A DNA stretch of 64,000 nt. Source: Steinernema hermaphroditum (lineage: Eukaryota; Nematoda; Chromadorea; Rhabditida; Steinernematidae). Positions 47,301-60,366 of the stretch are shown in pieces. The stretch lies in the NCBI GenBank assembly GCA_030435675.1, contig CM059622.1:5704001-5768000 (forward strand), written 5' to 3'. Made by a program: the position numbers and the translations under genes. Each line of letters opens with the position of its first letter. Position 1 is the stretch's first letter. The notes under the pieces were generated by a model. It saw only the letters and a list, made by a program, of their open reading frames with translations, made no database searches and was not told the DNA's origin.

Positions 47301-50300
47301 CGAACCCAGCGAGTCAGCTCACGTGGAGAGTACACGTAATGAGGTTGATCGTCTTGGGTAAAGTGCTCCTAAAGCAATCGTTTAGGGAAATCGACAACCT
47401 ACGACAAACTTGACTTCCGAGATAAACATCGACCATAGCGTTTGTCAATGAATCAGCTAGGCCCCTGACCGTTGGCATTCCTCTAAGCATGGCGCGGTTA
47501 AACGTTCCGTAAATTTGCATGAGAGATGTGTGTCCAGGATAGTCGACGTAAACGACCGGTACGTGTCGAAGGAAACGCAGCGAGAGTGGATGGCGACCAG
47601 GATCGGTGGGAGGATTACAAGCTCCAACAAACTGAATCCTCTCGAGCGTAACCCATGTGTGCTCCGATGCACGATAGAAGCCGTTCTAAATAAATATACG
47701 TTCCATAAAGGCCCGTGAAAAGCTGGCACTCACCTGCTCTACGAGCTGGCGCAGGAATGAAATGACACGCTGAGTGCCGTATTTGTCAGGACTTGGAAGG
47801 TTAATTTCGTCGCAGAAGATAACTAGCCATCTCGAAAGTTGTACTGGTGCCAAAACCACACCATTGGGTGTTCGACGATATTCGCAGTAGTGATCAAAGG
47901 TTTTCATGAGCAACTCCGGCGTAGTCGAGGAGGAGAAGTTGACGTTCACGACGTCCATATCTTGCTGTGATCGGAGAGCCGCAAGAAGAGTCATGGTTTT
48001 TCCAGAACCGGGTGGACCACAGAGAACAAGCGGTTTGTGCTCACTGAGCCAGGTGTTCAGAAGCAGCTCATGTCGCACTGTGTCGATAGTGGGGACGACA
48101 AGATCGGCGGCTGCGACACGATGGGCTTCGATTTCCATCTGAGGCACCTTGGAAAGCCATGGCTGCCATTCTCCGTCTAATGTCACTTCATAGTCAATCA
48201 TAGGCAGCTAAAATGGCAAACAAGTAAGTAGGACACATTAAAGGTCAGTACAAACCGTTGCATTCGGAGGCAATGGCAAAGTAGTGATACTTCTGATGTA
48301 GTCACTGAGCTTCTGGCGGCACTTCCATTTTCCATCACCGCTGAAAGACCAAACCAAGGAGACCAGCATCGCCTTCGTGATGTACGCTTCTAGTTGGTCG
48401 GGCTAAACCATAAGAATACAGATGGGAAATTCGCAAAAATAATTACCGCAATAGGATGATCGAGATGGGTGGAGTCATAATTAACCAGCTGACGCACAGA
48501 GAAGTTCAACATGGAGAAGAACGAAGAAAGGAGGCGCTGTGCAGTGGGCTCCATGATGTGATCGAGATTCTCGATGGCGTAAGTCAGAGCAAGCGTTACG
48601 AGGCCGGTGGAGTTCATATGATCGGCGAAGATCTGGGCGCACTGCTTCTGGATGGTCATTCCTCGTGAAGTCGACTCTGAAGCCGGAGTTGATGGCAGTG
48701 TGGAGTCGCCCAGCATGGAACCACCAAAGACCGTATCCATTCCAGTGTGGGCCGACAGCGACACGTCGGAATCGATAGGAGCGTTCTTCAGCTTGTTCAA
48801 GTAGTTTTGGAACAGCATTTCGCTCGTGATGACTTCTTCGCTAAACCAGACCATACCACAACGCGAGACCGTAGCCAAAGTAGCGTATTTAAGATCGGAA
48901 ACTTCGAAGATAATTCGCACCTGAAATAAGAACAACAGTTCGAAAAAGTGGGTTCACCCCTTACGTTGGGGGGAATAGCCAAACGTTCACCATTGGGCAG
49001 AGTCAGCAGCTTGTTGTCATCGAGGACGGAGTTCAAATTTTCAACCCACTCTGGATCGACATCGCCATCAAAGATGATCCACTGGCGCTTCGCGGTTTCG
49101 CCACGAACATTGTCAATGATCCTAAAAACGACGGATTGCGCACATCCAAAAGAGTAGGAACTAACTTTCTGATTATGTGGGTGAAAAGACCATCAGTCCA
49201 TTCACGAGTGTTGGCATCCAGCACACCATACAGCGAGTCTTTGCTCATGGCCTTTGCATCAATAACGTGGGCTACGCCCTCCACCTTTTCCAATCGCTCG
49301 AGAGCCTTCAGGAGTACCTTCCAGGCCGTCGTTTTACCACTGCCACTGGCGCCGACAAGCATGAGACCGTGATTCAAGTTAGTGATCTGGTAAAGCTGCA
49401 GAACTTTGTCGAGCCACAGTTTTCCAAGTCCTTCTTCTGCGCAACACAGCATTAGTTGATCGCAAACCTTCGCAATTTCAGCTCTGAGTTCTCTCATTTC
49501 ATTCTCCTTGTATGCGATGTTGGGGAACACATCTTGCAACAAAGAGAAGAGTAGGGCGATATCTTCAGAGACCAGCTTCGGTACCAAGGTTTCGCACACT
49601 GATTGGATGAGAATCTGCTGTTCAATGTGATCGCCAGTGATCAGGGATTCATCGATCTCGGAACCCTGCTTTGCGGCTTGTTCCTTCTGGCGCTGGATGT
49701 GGTCTCTCTTCAAATTTCCGGCGCTGACAAGCACGTACTTCAGCGCACGCAGACCGAAGTCGTAGTGACACTGGTCGGACAGCTGCTCCTTACAGAGGAT
49801 GAAGAGTGGCACAATTTTCTTCGCCAATTTCTCGGCTGTTCGGAATCCTTGAGAGAACAACATGACTTGAGCAATCAGTTGTCGGTCGGGTTGCGTCATG
49901 GCCAGAGAGCGGAACAGCTATAAATCACATCTAAAGTTATGCAGGGATGCAACCATCGTACCTGTTTCAAATTATCGGGAAGATTTGAACGACCAGAGTA
50001 GCCAGGGTTCATGGTGATGAAAATGGCCATGTTGGAGTTTACCGTGAGGGTCTTTCCAACAAGGTCAACGCTCATATCTCCACCAGCCCTGACCGACTCC
50101 TGGATTGTTTGAATTTGCTGACTGACGGCTGACAGCATACGTTCCTCCAAACGATTGAACTCGTCGAAGCATCCCCATGCGCCAACTTGGCACAAGCCAA
50201 CAAGAATTCTACCCATGGCCTAATTGAATAAGTAAGTAACAAGAATATGGCATGGCACATACCTGGAAATCGAAGGTTTCATCACAGTTGAACACCAACA

Positions 50301-53300
50301 CAAAGCGGCCGAGCTGATTACCCAACGCCTTGACACTTTCGGTTTTACCGGTACCAGCGGGGCCGAAGGGACTTCCACCAAGACGCGAATGTAAGGCTTG
50401 CGTCATGGTCAAGTAGCATCTGTCGGTAAGGGGGGTCTGAACCAATCGTTCTTGAAGTCCGAGATATTCAAATCCATAGAAGAACTCGGCATTCGCCATT
50501 TTCACAGCGCAGCAACGAAGGGGATCAAACTGCTTGGAGTCGAAGTAGAAGCGCATCCGCTTCAGCCACTCGAAATCAGTGTTGCTCGAGACCTTTCTGG
50601 CTTGCAGTTCGCGACTGATGTCACGTTTGTGGACAAATTCAGTAATCTACAATGCACAAATAGCATCAGATCAAAGAACTCCGCACCCACCAGCATCTCA
50701 ATTTTCTTGCGGCGAATCTGGGGTTGATCACCAAGGACCGAATCGGCAAGGAGGGCCAACGACTTATTTACAGCTTCAAGGACGTCGTCGATGGTCTTTC
50801 CTTGTACTAGACAGTTCTCGGCCATGTTAGTGTACCAGATCTCCGCGCATAATCCAACAATTTGTGCCTAAACCTCAACGTAATTAAGGAACAGGGAGGC
50901 AGATAACAAACCGGGTAGGCGTCTAACCAAGCCATATACTCGGTGGCCGTCAACGTATCCATTTGGAATTTCGAGAAGTCGACAACAGCGCGCCCGAGCA
51001 GCTTTGCCAGAGTGTTCTGCATCTCCTTTTCGAATACTCGCAGCCAGTCGTTGATTCTTGGGTTTTCCTTCAGGTTAACCGGGTTCACCAGGACTACGCG
51101 TTCGCCTTCACGGCTGACCAATTCCGATATCAGCTTTGTTTCGTCGTCGTATTCCATGGCGGTGACGCCTGCGAACATCTTCTTCAGGTGTTTCTGGACG
51201 CGAGTGATATCTTTGCTATTGCCCATGATTTCCAGGAGATCTTCATCACCAACAAAGTAGAATCGAGGGAACGATGAACGTTCACGTTCCAGGTACTCTC
51301 CGAGAGCCTTCTGAATTTTGGCGAGCATATCAGCCAATCGTTCAAGCAGGCGTTGAGATCCCTGCATGTGGACGACGTCCAGAATCCTAGGCGTTACAGA
51401 TACTTTCTTCATAAGTGCCAGGAACTCCGTGGAAATTGATGCAAATCTGCCGGATTCTACGGGCAAGAGGGTGTTGATGTCGGCCGATCCACTGAATAGA
51501 CCTTCCAGGTAAACCCAACGGCGCTGCACGTCAATCCACACGTCAAAGAGAGCGTTGATTTTGTTCAACTTCTCCTCCCAAGATAGAGCATCTTCTTCAA
51601 ACTGCTTGTAATAAGGAGAAAGCTTCATTGCAGCCAAACTGTTGATATGCTCTTTCAGCTTGTTGAAGAGCTCATCCCAGCCTTTGATCAAGCGTGTCTT
51701 GTTCTGGTATGCGACAAGTTCGACTTCATACGACTGCCAGAATTCGCGCATCTGTTTCAGGAATTCTTCAAGGGCCAATTCACCTTGCGCCACCAGGATC
51801 ACATTCTTGATGACGTTCTCGTATCTGTTCAAATCTGTTTCCCAAACTTGACCCAACGTAAGATCGGATACATTCCAGGAGACACGCATTTCCTTCATCA
51901 GCTGCTTCCAGTGTCGATCTTTCAAAGCTTCAGACTTCAACTGGTTGATCAGCTGGTTCATTTTTGAGTACTTCTGGATGGTTAGTTTGGCTTGCTCGTA
52001 CGACTCATAAGAACGGAATTTGGCTGGCAGTTTCTTCATGTCGGCGAGCAAATCATCGAGTCCTTGGCGCAGTTTACGCGGCTGCACCGAAAGCCATGTC
52101 ATCTCCTTGAACTTCTCCATGCTGTCGTAGAGAGGCACCAAGGCTTGCCACACGCTCTTCAAATCTTCCAACTCTTCTACGGCGACATTCAGTTTGTTGA
52201 CATTCTGACTGACTTCAATGGTTTCCGTAATGTCGAGCGCGTTCTTAGCCTTGATCATGTTCTCACGGTCTTCCTTCAATTTGGTGAGCTTGCTTTCGAA
52301 CGCCTTGAGAGCGGTAATGGCTTCATTAGGCTTCAACGATCCCTGGTTCGGCTTGTGTTTGTCCCACTCTTCCAGGACCTCAACGGTTCTCTTCTCGACC
52401 AACTGGTCTTCCTCGCGGATCTTTGCTTGCAGGTTGCTGACCTAAACGGATAGGAGTGTGAATAACGAAACACTGGCTTGTGACGCGCACCTGGGATTGA
52501 ATAGCGCTGTCCTTGCGATGTAGAATGTCCAAGAACGAGGACCACTCCCCATCGATATTTTCGGCGTACAGCCAATTTGTAGGGAATTGGAAGCGGTGCT
52601 GCGTGAGAAGTCGTTGACCCGTGCGGAAGAGATCAACCTGATCTTGACAGTTTTTGACCTGTCTCTTCAGGGACTGCACAAACGTGATGAGCGCCACAGA
52701 ATCACTCGTCGCTCCAGCATCGACGCTCTGTCCCTCCAGATCAGATCTCCACTTTGATACTTGGGAGAAGAAGGTCGCCATTTCACCTCCCATGGCAGTA
52801 CCAAACTTGAGAAGCACTTCCTTGTGCCAGTAGTCGTACTTCACGGACACCTTCGACTGCACCTTATTGTAGTCAATAACGATGGGGAATATTTTCATTT
52901 GAGCTTCCTGTGTGTCAATGGTTGAGCGCGACTTTCGGATCTCATTCAGAGTCTTCATCCACTTATCCAGTTCAGATCCGAGGCGTTCATAGAGCATCTC
53001 AGGTTGCAAGTCCCACAGAGCTTGATGGCGAAGCCATTCATTGACATATTCGGAAACTTGCTGCAGCACGTTGTCGACGGCAGTGTACGCTTTCTCGGGA
53101 ACTTTCTGACCTTGAGGAAGTCTGCTGAGGACATTCCGGTAACTGCTTTCGATGGCGTCGCGGTTCAGAGTGAGCTGGAAATAGATTAAGTTATAGCACT
53201 AGGCTATACTGTTTTATAAAGCTCACCTGATATCTTGTGCTCGAAATTCTCTTCTGCTGCGTGATCACTGCTTGCCAAACATAAAGCTGGTCAAGAAGCA

Positions 53301-56037
53301 TAGATCGCGCTTGCTCCATAGAGGGGCTGATCGACATGACCTGAGCGGCAAGTCTCATTTCAAGATGAATCAAGTTAATATTCGGCATGTTTGAAGCGTT
53401 GTTCTCTCGCTCTTCTTCTATTTCCTCACGCGAACCAGCCAAAACAATAGTCCACAAGCGGATGGCTTCCTCCAATCTCTGAGCCAGTTTATTCTCAATC
53501 TAAAGGGACTTCCTTCAAGCTCAGTTGCGTTGGAGCTGGATTACCTTTCGATCAATCGCCTCAACCCATGTGTTAAGATTTGAGTATTGACCAAGGGACA
53601 ATTGGTCAACAGATTTCTGGATTGATGCAAGAAGATCAGCAAAAACCTTCGAAGAGTATTGGCACGTTTCGAGTGTGGCCAAGTCCAAATCAATACGATC
53701 CAACGTGACGAGAAGTTCATCAACCTTATCCTGGTAACGGCCAACAGAATCGGAGAATTTCGCGACATATGGGTCCACTTTGTAGGAATCCCAACTCAAT
53801 TGGTATCCATTTGCGATTTCAGCGTGGATGTCCTTCTTCAGCTTCGCAATCAGCAAATTTATTTCTTCTCGAGCAGCGACCTTCTCGTTAATTGATTCGT
53901 ATGTTCTGACGGATTCCAGGAGAGAGATGGCAAACGGATAGTACATGTTCACTTGGTGGGCGATGTTCACGATCTTCAACGGAATACGGAAGCCCATGTT
54001 CTTCAAGTTGCGAACCTAAACGACAAAAGCAAGCAAATCGGAAACGATCCTTCGCCAAAGAGCACCTCTTTCTGCAGCTGAATAATGTCCGGCGCAAAGT
54101 TGACCTTCAGTTTCAAAGAGATTCGATTGTCTCTTTGATGGGCGTATCTTTCGATTGCATAAAGATGGCCTCCAACATTGAACTGCTTTGACTGGATCTT
54201 GTTCATCCACTCCTCGAAAAGATGAGTTGTGTTCAGTTTCTGTCGGAAGTTGTCACCTTCCTGTTTCAGTTGTCGACCTAAGACAAACATCCATCAGGAT
54301 CAAAATGGGTATTTCTCACCTTCAACGTGATTCTCCCATCCACGTCCGAGAACCGCTTCAACGCGTTTCATGTACGTCTGCAGCTGAATTTCAATCTGCC
54401 GAATCCAAATAACCGAGGCCGAGAATTCAGGAATGTCGAGCGCGCCAGCCATCTTCTCTGCATTCGAGCCGGCATAGCTGTTCGTGAATTTGGTTTGCAA
54501 GGCTTCGATGCTCTCCTTCACTCTGTGAATCAGCTGAGTTTGAAAGTCCCGAATGGCTCCACGGATGTGAGGCCGGACGAAAAGGGCGTTATAGCGTTGA
54601 CAGATCGCAAACATTTCATTTGCACTCTTCGCCGCTCCAAGCTGATCACGGAGACGAGCTGTGATCTCCTTCTCAACGTGCCCGATCTGGGTTTCATATC
54701 GCTTGAGGGCTGAGGTCCACACTTCTTCGCCTTCGGGGGAGACGTCCAAGCAGTCAACTTCCTTCACGTAGTTGTATGCGTTATTCACCAGTTCGAGAGC
54801 ATTCGACCCAGCAGTCACAGGTGACTCAGCGGTGGGCGAAGAACCGTCCATTAGGTCGTATCTCGGCAGCACTCTTTGAATCACTGAGCACAAATGGTCG
54901 TGCTGGTCTCGGAACTTCTTCACATTCACGAGGCGGGTTTCAAGCTTCTTGTGCAGTGGAGTCAATCTCAACGACATCTTCATTGCTTCTTCGCGCTTCT
55001 TCTTGACCAGTTCCCGGAGAATAAGGGAAAGCTTCTCGTTCTCGTCATCCCATGTTTGGAAGACGTTGAAGCAGTCCTTCATCAGTTCTTCAAAATCGCT
55101 CAGATTTATGTACATCAGTCGTCGCGGACCACCCAAGAGCTGCAACGAGCATTTATCATATATCCACTATCCCCAACCGTACTTTCAACATCTGATCCGT
55201 TAAATCTCTCGATATGGCTTCAATGAATTTAAGAGATCTCGCAATCGGGTACTTCGAGCTTCTGATTTTGCGCAGATGGGTGAACACATCGTGCAACGCT
55301 TTCGCGAGTTCTGCGAGATGTGTAGCGCTCATCAGGCTATTCAACGGGATCTCCTTCATAATACTCAAATAATCATCGACCATATCTCGGGCTTCTTTCA
55401 GTCCTGAAAGGCTCATATTCCAGAGATATCACCATGTAAGCTACAAACCAGCGTTGCTGTGGAATGACAGAGTAGCTTGGAATCGTTTGCCCGCCCTCAA
55501 AGCTTCCAGAGTGAGCGTGACCTCGTCAGATTCACATTTCTGGCCGATTTTCTTCAGTGCGACGTCCAAATTCAGCCAAAACGTCATCTCTTGCAGAGAC
55601 GTTCCGGACGATGGATCCCTATCCAGCTTTGTTACCTTCTGAATTTCCTTTATCCATCGGTTGACACCGTTCTGTAGTTGGTTGAGGAAATTGGTGTCAT
55701 TAACCAGCTGTCCAAGATCGCCAACCTAAATTATGCGATGAATTTCTTTCAATGTTCTCAGAAAGCATACATCTGCGCGACGGCCTTCGCTGACGGCCTT
55801 GTCGATAATGGTTTGGATGGCCGGATTGATGCTCAAGACTATTTCAGGAATGTCGATGTTTTGCTGCAGATGGAGAAGGGCAATTTCGAATTCGTTCAGT
55901 GCCTTCTCTGCCATGGGAAGCTGCTTGTCACTGTACTCCTTTTGGAGCACGTCCCGGAGATTTGCGATCGCATCCCGGATAGCAGCGACCTCATCTTGGT
56001 TTTCTTGGAGGGGAGCCGTTCCCTCGTTATCGCTCAT
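41347..56037 (-). CDS. dhc-1: Cytoplasmic dynein 1 heavy chain
   Basis: A complete motor gene: 29 exons from ATG 56037 to the stop at 41347. The exon lengths sum to 4,469 codons, giving 4,468 residues, close to the 4,568 of the C. elegans protein. This minus-end microtubule motor drives spindle, nuclear and vesicle movement. The N-terminal tail (residues 1 to about 1,350) and linker precede six AAA modules. Walker A motifs are AAA1 GPAGTGKT (about 1739-1746), AAA2 GASGSGKT (2047-2054), AAA3 GPPGSGKT (2432-2439) and AAA4 GTSGSGKT (2775-2782). The coiled-coil stalk flanks a microtubule-binding domain at about 3,120-3,240 ([20 protein letters not shown]). The C-terminus ([26 protein letters not shown]) is of the cytoplasmic dynein type. 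[12 protein letters not shown] after AAA1 is also diagnostic. Introns are about 45-60 bp; the one at 45429-45475 appears to be GC-AG. An acceptor-like ATTTCAG lies nine bases before the ATG, suggesting trans-splicing. Confidence 0.97.
45429..45475 (-). other. Non-canonical GC-AG intron in the dynein gene
   Basis: Conserved dynein sequence requires DFEK to join directly to [11 protein letters not shown]. The only split that does so is GAGAAG/GCATGATG ... TTCTTAG/GTTAAT, giving a 47-bp intron with a GC donor. No GT donor at or near this point keeps the frame and the conserved residues. Confidence 0.7.
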
Positions 56038-57504
56038 AATTTACGGCTGAAATAATTGGACGTATAAATAGGTGAAATAAAATCAAAAGAACACGCTGTC
56101 TCGATAGAACACAGCACAATTATCGAAATCACTGGTATCGCAGTGAGCAAGGCCATATCCCGATCTTCTACTTGCGACACACAAGGTTGATGTGTTACTC
56201 ATTCCTGATCAACTGGGAAAAACAAAACAATGAATTCACAACGTGGAAACAGAACGTTTTGCACATCGCGATATCCGATATGTTGGTTGCGAGAAAACAT
56301 AGCCGAAAAATGGGAACACAATCATGAACACATTTCAGTTTAAAAATAGGAAGAAAATCTGGAAGAGGAAGAGAAAAAGAGGCGTCGTCCTCACTTCGTC
56401 AAAACGGCCGATGCGCGGATCCTCTCCACCGCCATCAAAAAACGGCTATCGAGCGGTCGCCCTTTGTCATCAGGGAGGACGACCGTCCGAGCCGAGACCC
56501 ACCCCAACCTTTGCCGCAGCCCGCATTACACGCATGCCTCTACAGCTCCCGAACAATTTCGCAAAGTTGCTGTGCCACCCGGAGAGCAAAGTTCAGAGTC
56601 TCTCCAAGGCCTGGAAGAGAAGATGAAGAAAAACAAACCGAATCAACAACGATGTTTAAAACACGTATAAAAACGCATCATAGGGCACTTCAAAGCAGAG
56701 AACGACCACTGGTCGCGGATTCAATCGATTGCCGTTTTGAAAAGTGCGATTTCGAAACAAAACACTGAAACAAACACAAGACGTGCAAAAATGCAAATCA
56801 CTTTGCAAAAGGTGATTTGCCACTTCGCATCTCGAAGGTGAGAAAAGAGGACAGAAGATAACACCAGATAGCGGTGTTGGAAGCGAGAAGGAAGATTAAT
56901 CACCATAAGCCACCGTTACCGTACAATGTCCGGTGGTCGGGAGGAGTGCAGATGTTTATTTACTCTGCGCCGCGCCGGTCCTTAACTGTTGGCAGTTCGA
57001 AGAGAACCTTCGCTTGTTCTGTGAAGGATCGGCGGGACGTTGGGTTTTTGCGGGAAATTCAAAAACCACGTCCCCCTCTGACCCTCAGGAACAGCGCAAA
57101 CACGGGAAACGGGTAAAAGCAGAGCTGGAGAAGAGGGCAGTCGATCCTCCTTCCGACGATGCTAAAACTGAATTTGGCGGTCAGTATGGTATCCCTCGAA
57201 CGCTGGAAAACTGCAACCACTCAACGAAATTTTTTCTACTCAAAAAAATGAAAATGACAGGATTCAGATGGCGGATGTCTGTTTTGGTCCTGCACTGATA
57301 TTCTGACTGTCATTTTCAAAGTAATCATCCTCTCGCTCGGTCGACCCTTGCTTCATACACTTCAATCGTATTATCACCCTGAAAGTTTTGCGGTTTTCCG
57401 GAATTCTTGGTCGAGTTGTGAGGTAAACTTTGAACATTGGGCTGTTTCGTTGATAGGCTCTTTCCACGTGATTGTTTCGTCGATAGATAGGATATTGAAC
57501 TTGT
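56038..57504. other. Divergent intergenic region between dynein and beta-tubulin
   Basis: About 1.5 kb that should hold the promoter of the dynein gene (minus) and of the first tubulin gene (plus). A short frame at 56324-56626 is basic and low in complexity. No gene is supported. Confidence 0.5.
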
Positions 57505-57526
57505 GCACTCTATCGGGGGTGCTACA
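57505..57526 (+). repeat. Fragment identical to tubulin exon sequence in the 5' leader region
   Basis: GCACTCTATCGGGGGTGCTACA here matches ACACTCTATCGGGGGTGGTACA at 58061-58082, the exon 3 codons for HSIGGGT, at 20 of 22 positions. It lies 35 bases upstream of the first tubulin ATG. It looks like a remnant of another tubulin copy or a conversion tract. Confidence 0.5.
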
Positions 57527-57551
57527 TGTAGTTTTATATTTATAGTTTGAG

Positions 57552-57558
57552 CTTTCAG
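57552..57558 (+). promoter_or_regulatory. Probable spliced-leader acceptor before tubulin 1
   Basis: CTTTCAG ends two bases before the ATG at 57561 with no obvious matching donor. In nematodes this position is typical for trans-splicing. A comparable site, CTCTTACAG ending at 60352, precedes the second tubulin gene. Confidence 0.5.
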
Positions 57559-57560
57559 AG

Positions 57561-59130
57561 ATGCGCGAAATTGTTCACGTTCAAGCTGGCCAATGTGGTA
57601 ACCAAATCGGAGCGAAGGTAATACCTGCCCAGAGATGTATTGGAGATACAGTTCTTTTGTTTCAGTTTTGGGAGGTTATTTCCGAAGAACACGGAATCGA
57701 GCCTGATGGAAGGTTCGCGGAAAACACCTCAGACTTGCAGAGGGAGCGCATCAACGTTTACTACAACGAAGCTGTTGGGTACCGTTACGTCCCGCGTGCT
57801 GTTCTTGTCGACTTGGAGCCGGGAATAAAAGACACGATGAGATCCGGACTATATGGCGGTCTTTTCCGTCCCGACAATTTCATCTTTGGTCAAAGCGGAG
57901 CCGGCAACAATTGGGCGAAAGGACACTACACAGAGGGTGCAGAAATCGTTGCCGACGTCCTGGATGTGATCCGGAAGGAAGCTGAAGCAACCGATTGTCT
58001 ACAGGTAAGACTACCTTTCATTACATTTTCATAACCGTATGTTTAGGGTTTCCAACTAACACACTCTATCGGGGGTGGTACAGGCGCCGGAATGGGTACA
58101 CTTCTAATTTCCAAGATTCGTGAGGAATATCCAGACCGCATTATGTCAACATTTACTGTCGTCCCGTCCCCGAAAGTCTCAGACGTTGTGACGGAACCTT
58201 ACAACGCGACATTGTCAGTACATCAATTGGTGGAGAACACCGATGAAACATTCTGTATTGACAATGAAGCCTTGTACAATATCTGTTCCAACACACTGAA
58301 GATTGCGAATCCCACTTACAGTGATCTCAACCACCTCGGTTTGTGTGCACCTGGTTTTTAAATGCTTATTCGAAAAATTTCAGTCTCAATGACCATTTCC
58401 GGAGTTACTACCAGCCTTCGATTCCCCGGTCAGCTCAACTCTGATCTTCGCAAGCTCGCAGTGAATATGGTGCCGTTCCCGCGACTACATTTCTTCATGC
58501 CTGGATTTGCCCCCCTATCGGCAAGAGGAACACAACAGTACCGTACATTGAGTGTTCGCGATCTCACACAGCAGGTAGTGTTAAGGTTGACAATCTGCTA
58601 ATAACACGACCTGAATGCAGATGTTCGACGCCAAAAACATGATGACCGCCTGTGATCCTCGGCATGGACGTTATCTGACAGTGGCTGCTATGTTCCGTGG
58701 AAAAATGTCCATGCGTGATGTGGACCAGCAGATGTTCAACGTCCAGAACAAGAATTCTTCGTACTTCGTGGAATGGATTCCGAACAATGTGAAGACCTCT
58801 GTGTGCGATATTCCTCCTCGTGGCCTTCCCATGAGTGCAACGTTTATCGGAAACTCCACGTCAATACAAGAGATCTTCAAGCGCGTCTCCGAACAATTCA
58901 CCGGTACATAGGTCGTTAACTTTCCCTTCTAATGCCTCATTTCAGTCATGTTCCGCCGTAAAGCTTTCCTGCACTGGTACACCGGTGAAGGCATGGACGA
59001 AATGGAGTTTACGGAAGCGGAATCCAACATGAACGACCTCATCAGTGAGTACCAGCAGTACCAAGAAGCGACTGTTGATGAAGACGACGATGACGATCAG
59101 TTGGTGGAGCATCACATGGGAGACGAATAA
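57561..59130 (+). CDS. Beta-tubulin, isotype 1 of a tandem pair
   Basis: Six exons (57561-57617, 57666-58004, 58047-58338, 58384-58574, 58621-58903, 58946-59130) encode 448 residues. Beta-tubulin pairs with alpha-tubulin in microtubules. The autoregulatory MREI start, the GTP-binding [10 protein letters not shown] loop and [10 protein letters not shown] are intact. It is more divergent than its neighbour: one extra residue in the loop [33 protein letters not shown], and an aspartate-rich tail ([18 protein letters not shown]) in place of the usual glutamate-rich one. The codons equivalent to 167, 198 and 200 (numbered 168, 199, 201 here) read Phe, Glu, Phe, the form associated with benzimidazole sensitivity in nematodes. 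The stop codon overlaps AATAAA at 59126-59131. The divergent tail suggests a tissue- or stage-specific isotype (inference). Confidence 0.95.
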
Positions 59131-59131
59131 A
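59126..59131 (+). terminator. AATAAA overlapping the tubulin 1 stop codon
   Basis: The codons GAA TAA A contain AATAAA at 59126-59131, so the polyadenylation signal shares bases with the stop. Confidence 0.5.
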
Positions 59132-60366
59132 ATGACAATTAAAATTGTCCATGTAAAGCCTGTGAACTAAACAAGTCTGACTTCTTCTTCGCGTATGTGT
59201 ACACTGAACATCTAGCATTGACTCCCCTCCCCTTTGTGGTTGTGTGGTGGGAAGCGTTTTCGATTTAGAGAGCGCTGTGGACGCTGCGCCGGGTGCAACC
59301 AAAGAGCCGAGTGAATCACAGAAAAAATCGCCGGCGCTGCCCACTCGTGTCACTGGCAGGGAAGAGCACTGGAGGACGTCGACGACGGTTGTTCGAATAT
59401 TATTTGCAGTCTGTTTCGCGATCGATTCCAACGGAGTTAACGTTGCTGCGCCTTAGGGAGTGGTGTTTCCTTTTGCAGGCCGCGTTGCGAAATGTTTGGT
59501 GGCGTTGTTGTGCGATTGAATCTGCAGATAACCGCTAAAGGAAGAAGAGGATCTCGTTATGTCGCTTCTGAGGTCGCTGTCTATAGACATTGCTAAACTC
59601 ATTGTGCATAACCGGCACTTCGCCGACCCTCAGTATCACTTTGCCTTTTGATTTGCTTGAGAGAGGTCGGATTTCGTTTTTTTTCGATGGCAGGGCGACG
59701 TTCCCCGGCTGCAACAGTCCTCTCGCCTGCTGCAAAGCTCCACTGCCTGTTTGTCTTTTGCTCGTTTCATTCGCCGCAGTGACTCAGTGGCGTCGTGTAA
59801 TTCTGTCGCCCTTCCATATCATTATGCTCCTTTTTTCTGTGGGACGTTCGCTTCTGGAGGCCGTCCTGCCTTCCATTCGGCACGTGCGGACACGATCGAT
59901 GCGTTTTTTCAATCGAAGGCGATATTCCAAATGCTACCGAAATCGTCATTCTTGATGTCCCTTCGGAGTTTTCAGTGCTCCTTGTCTCTTTCCCGACATT
60001 TCCCTAGGATGAGCCACGATTGCACAGATCGGTGGATGTCGTTTCGCCACACGGCTTTGCGTGCCTACCCCTCTGACTTTAATTAAAGCCTATGGGTGCT
60101 GTCCCTCGAGCTCCGTGACAACGGCCCATTGATTGGAACTTTCGTGCTCGTTAAGACCACGCGCACCTGCCCCTCGGGAGGGTATTTCGCCATATCGTCC
60201 AGTTCCGATTCGCCTCGCCTCTACTTCCCCACGCACTCCGACTTTTTGCGTTTGCCCTCGCGCCCTCATCAATAATTGATGGGACATTTTCGTGGGGATT
60301 TAGTGCGTTCGGCAGCGATTATGGGTCATTTAGTTTCCTTCCTCTCTTACAGACGAATCCTCGAAG
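59132..60366. other. Spacer between the tandem tubulin genes
   Basis: About 1.2 kb with no supported gene; it must contain the promoter of tubulin 2 unless the pair is co-transcribed. Frames at 59590-60086 lack any domain. Confidence 0.5.
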
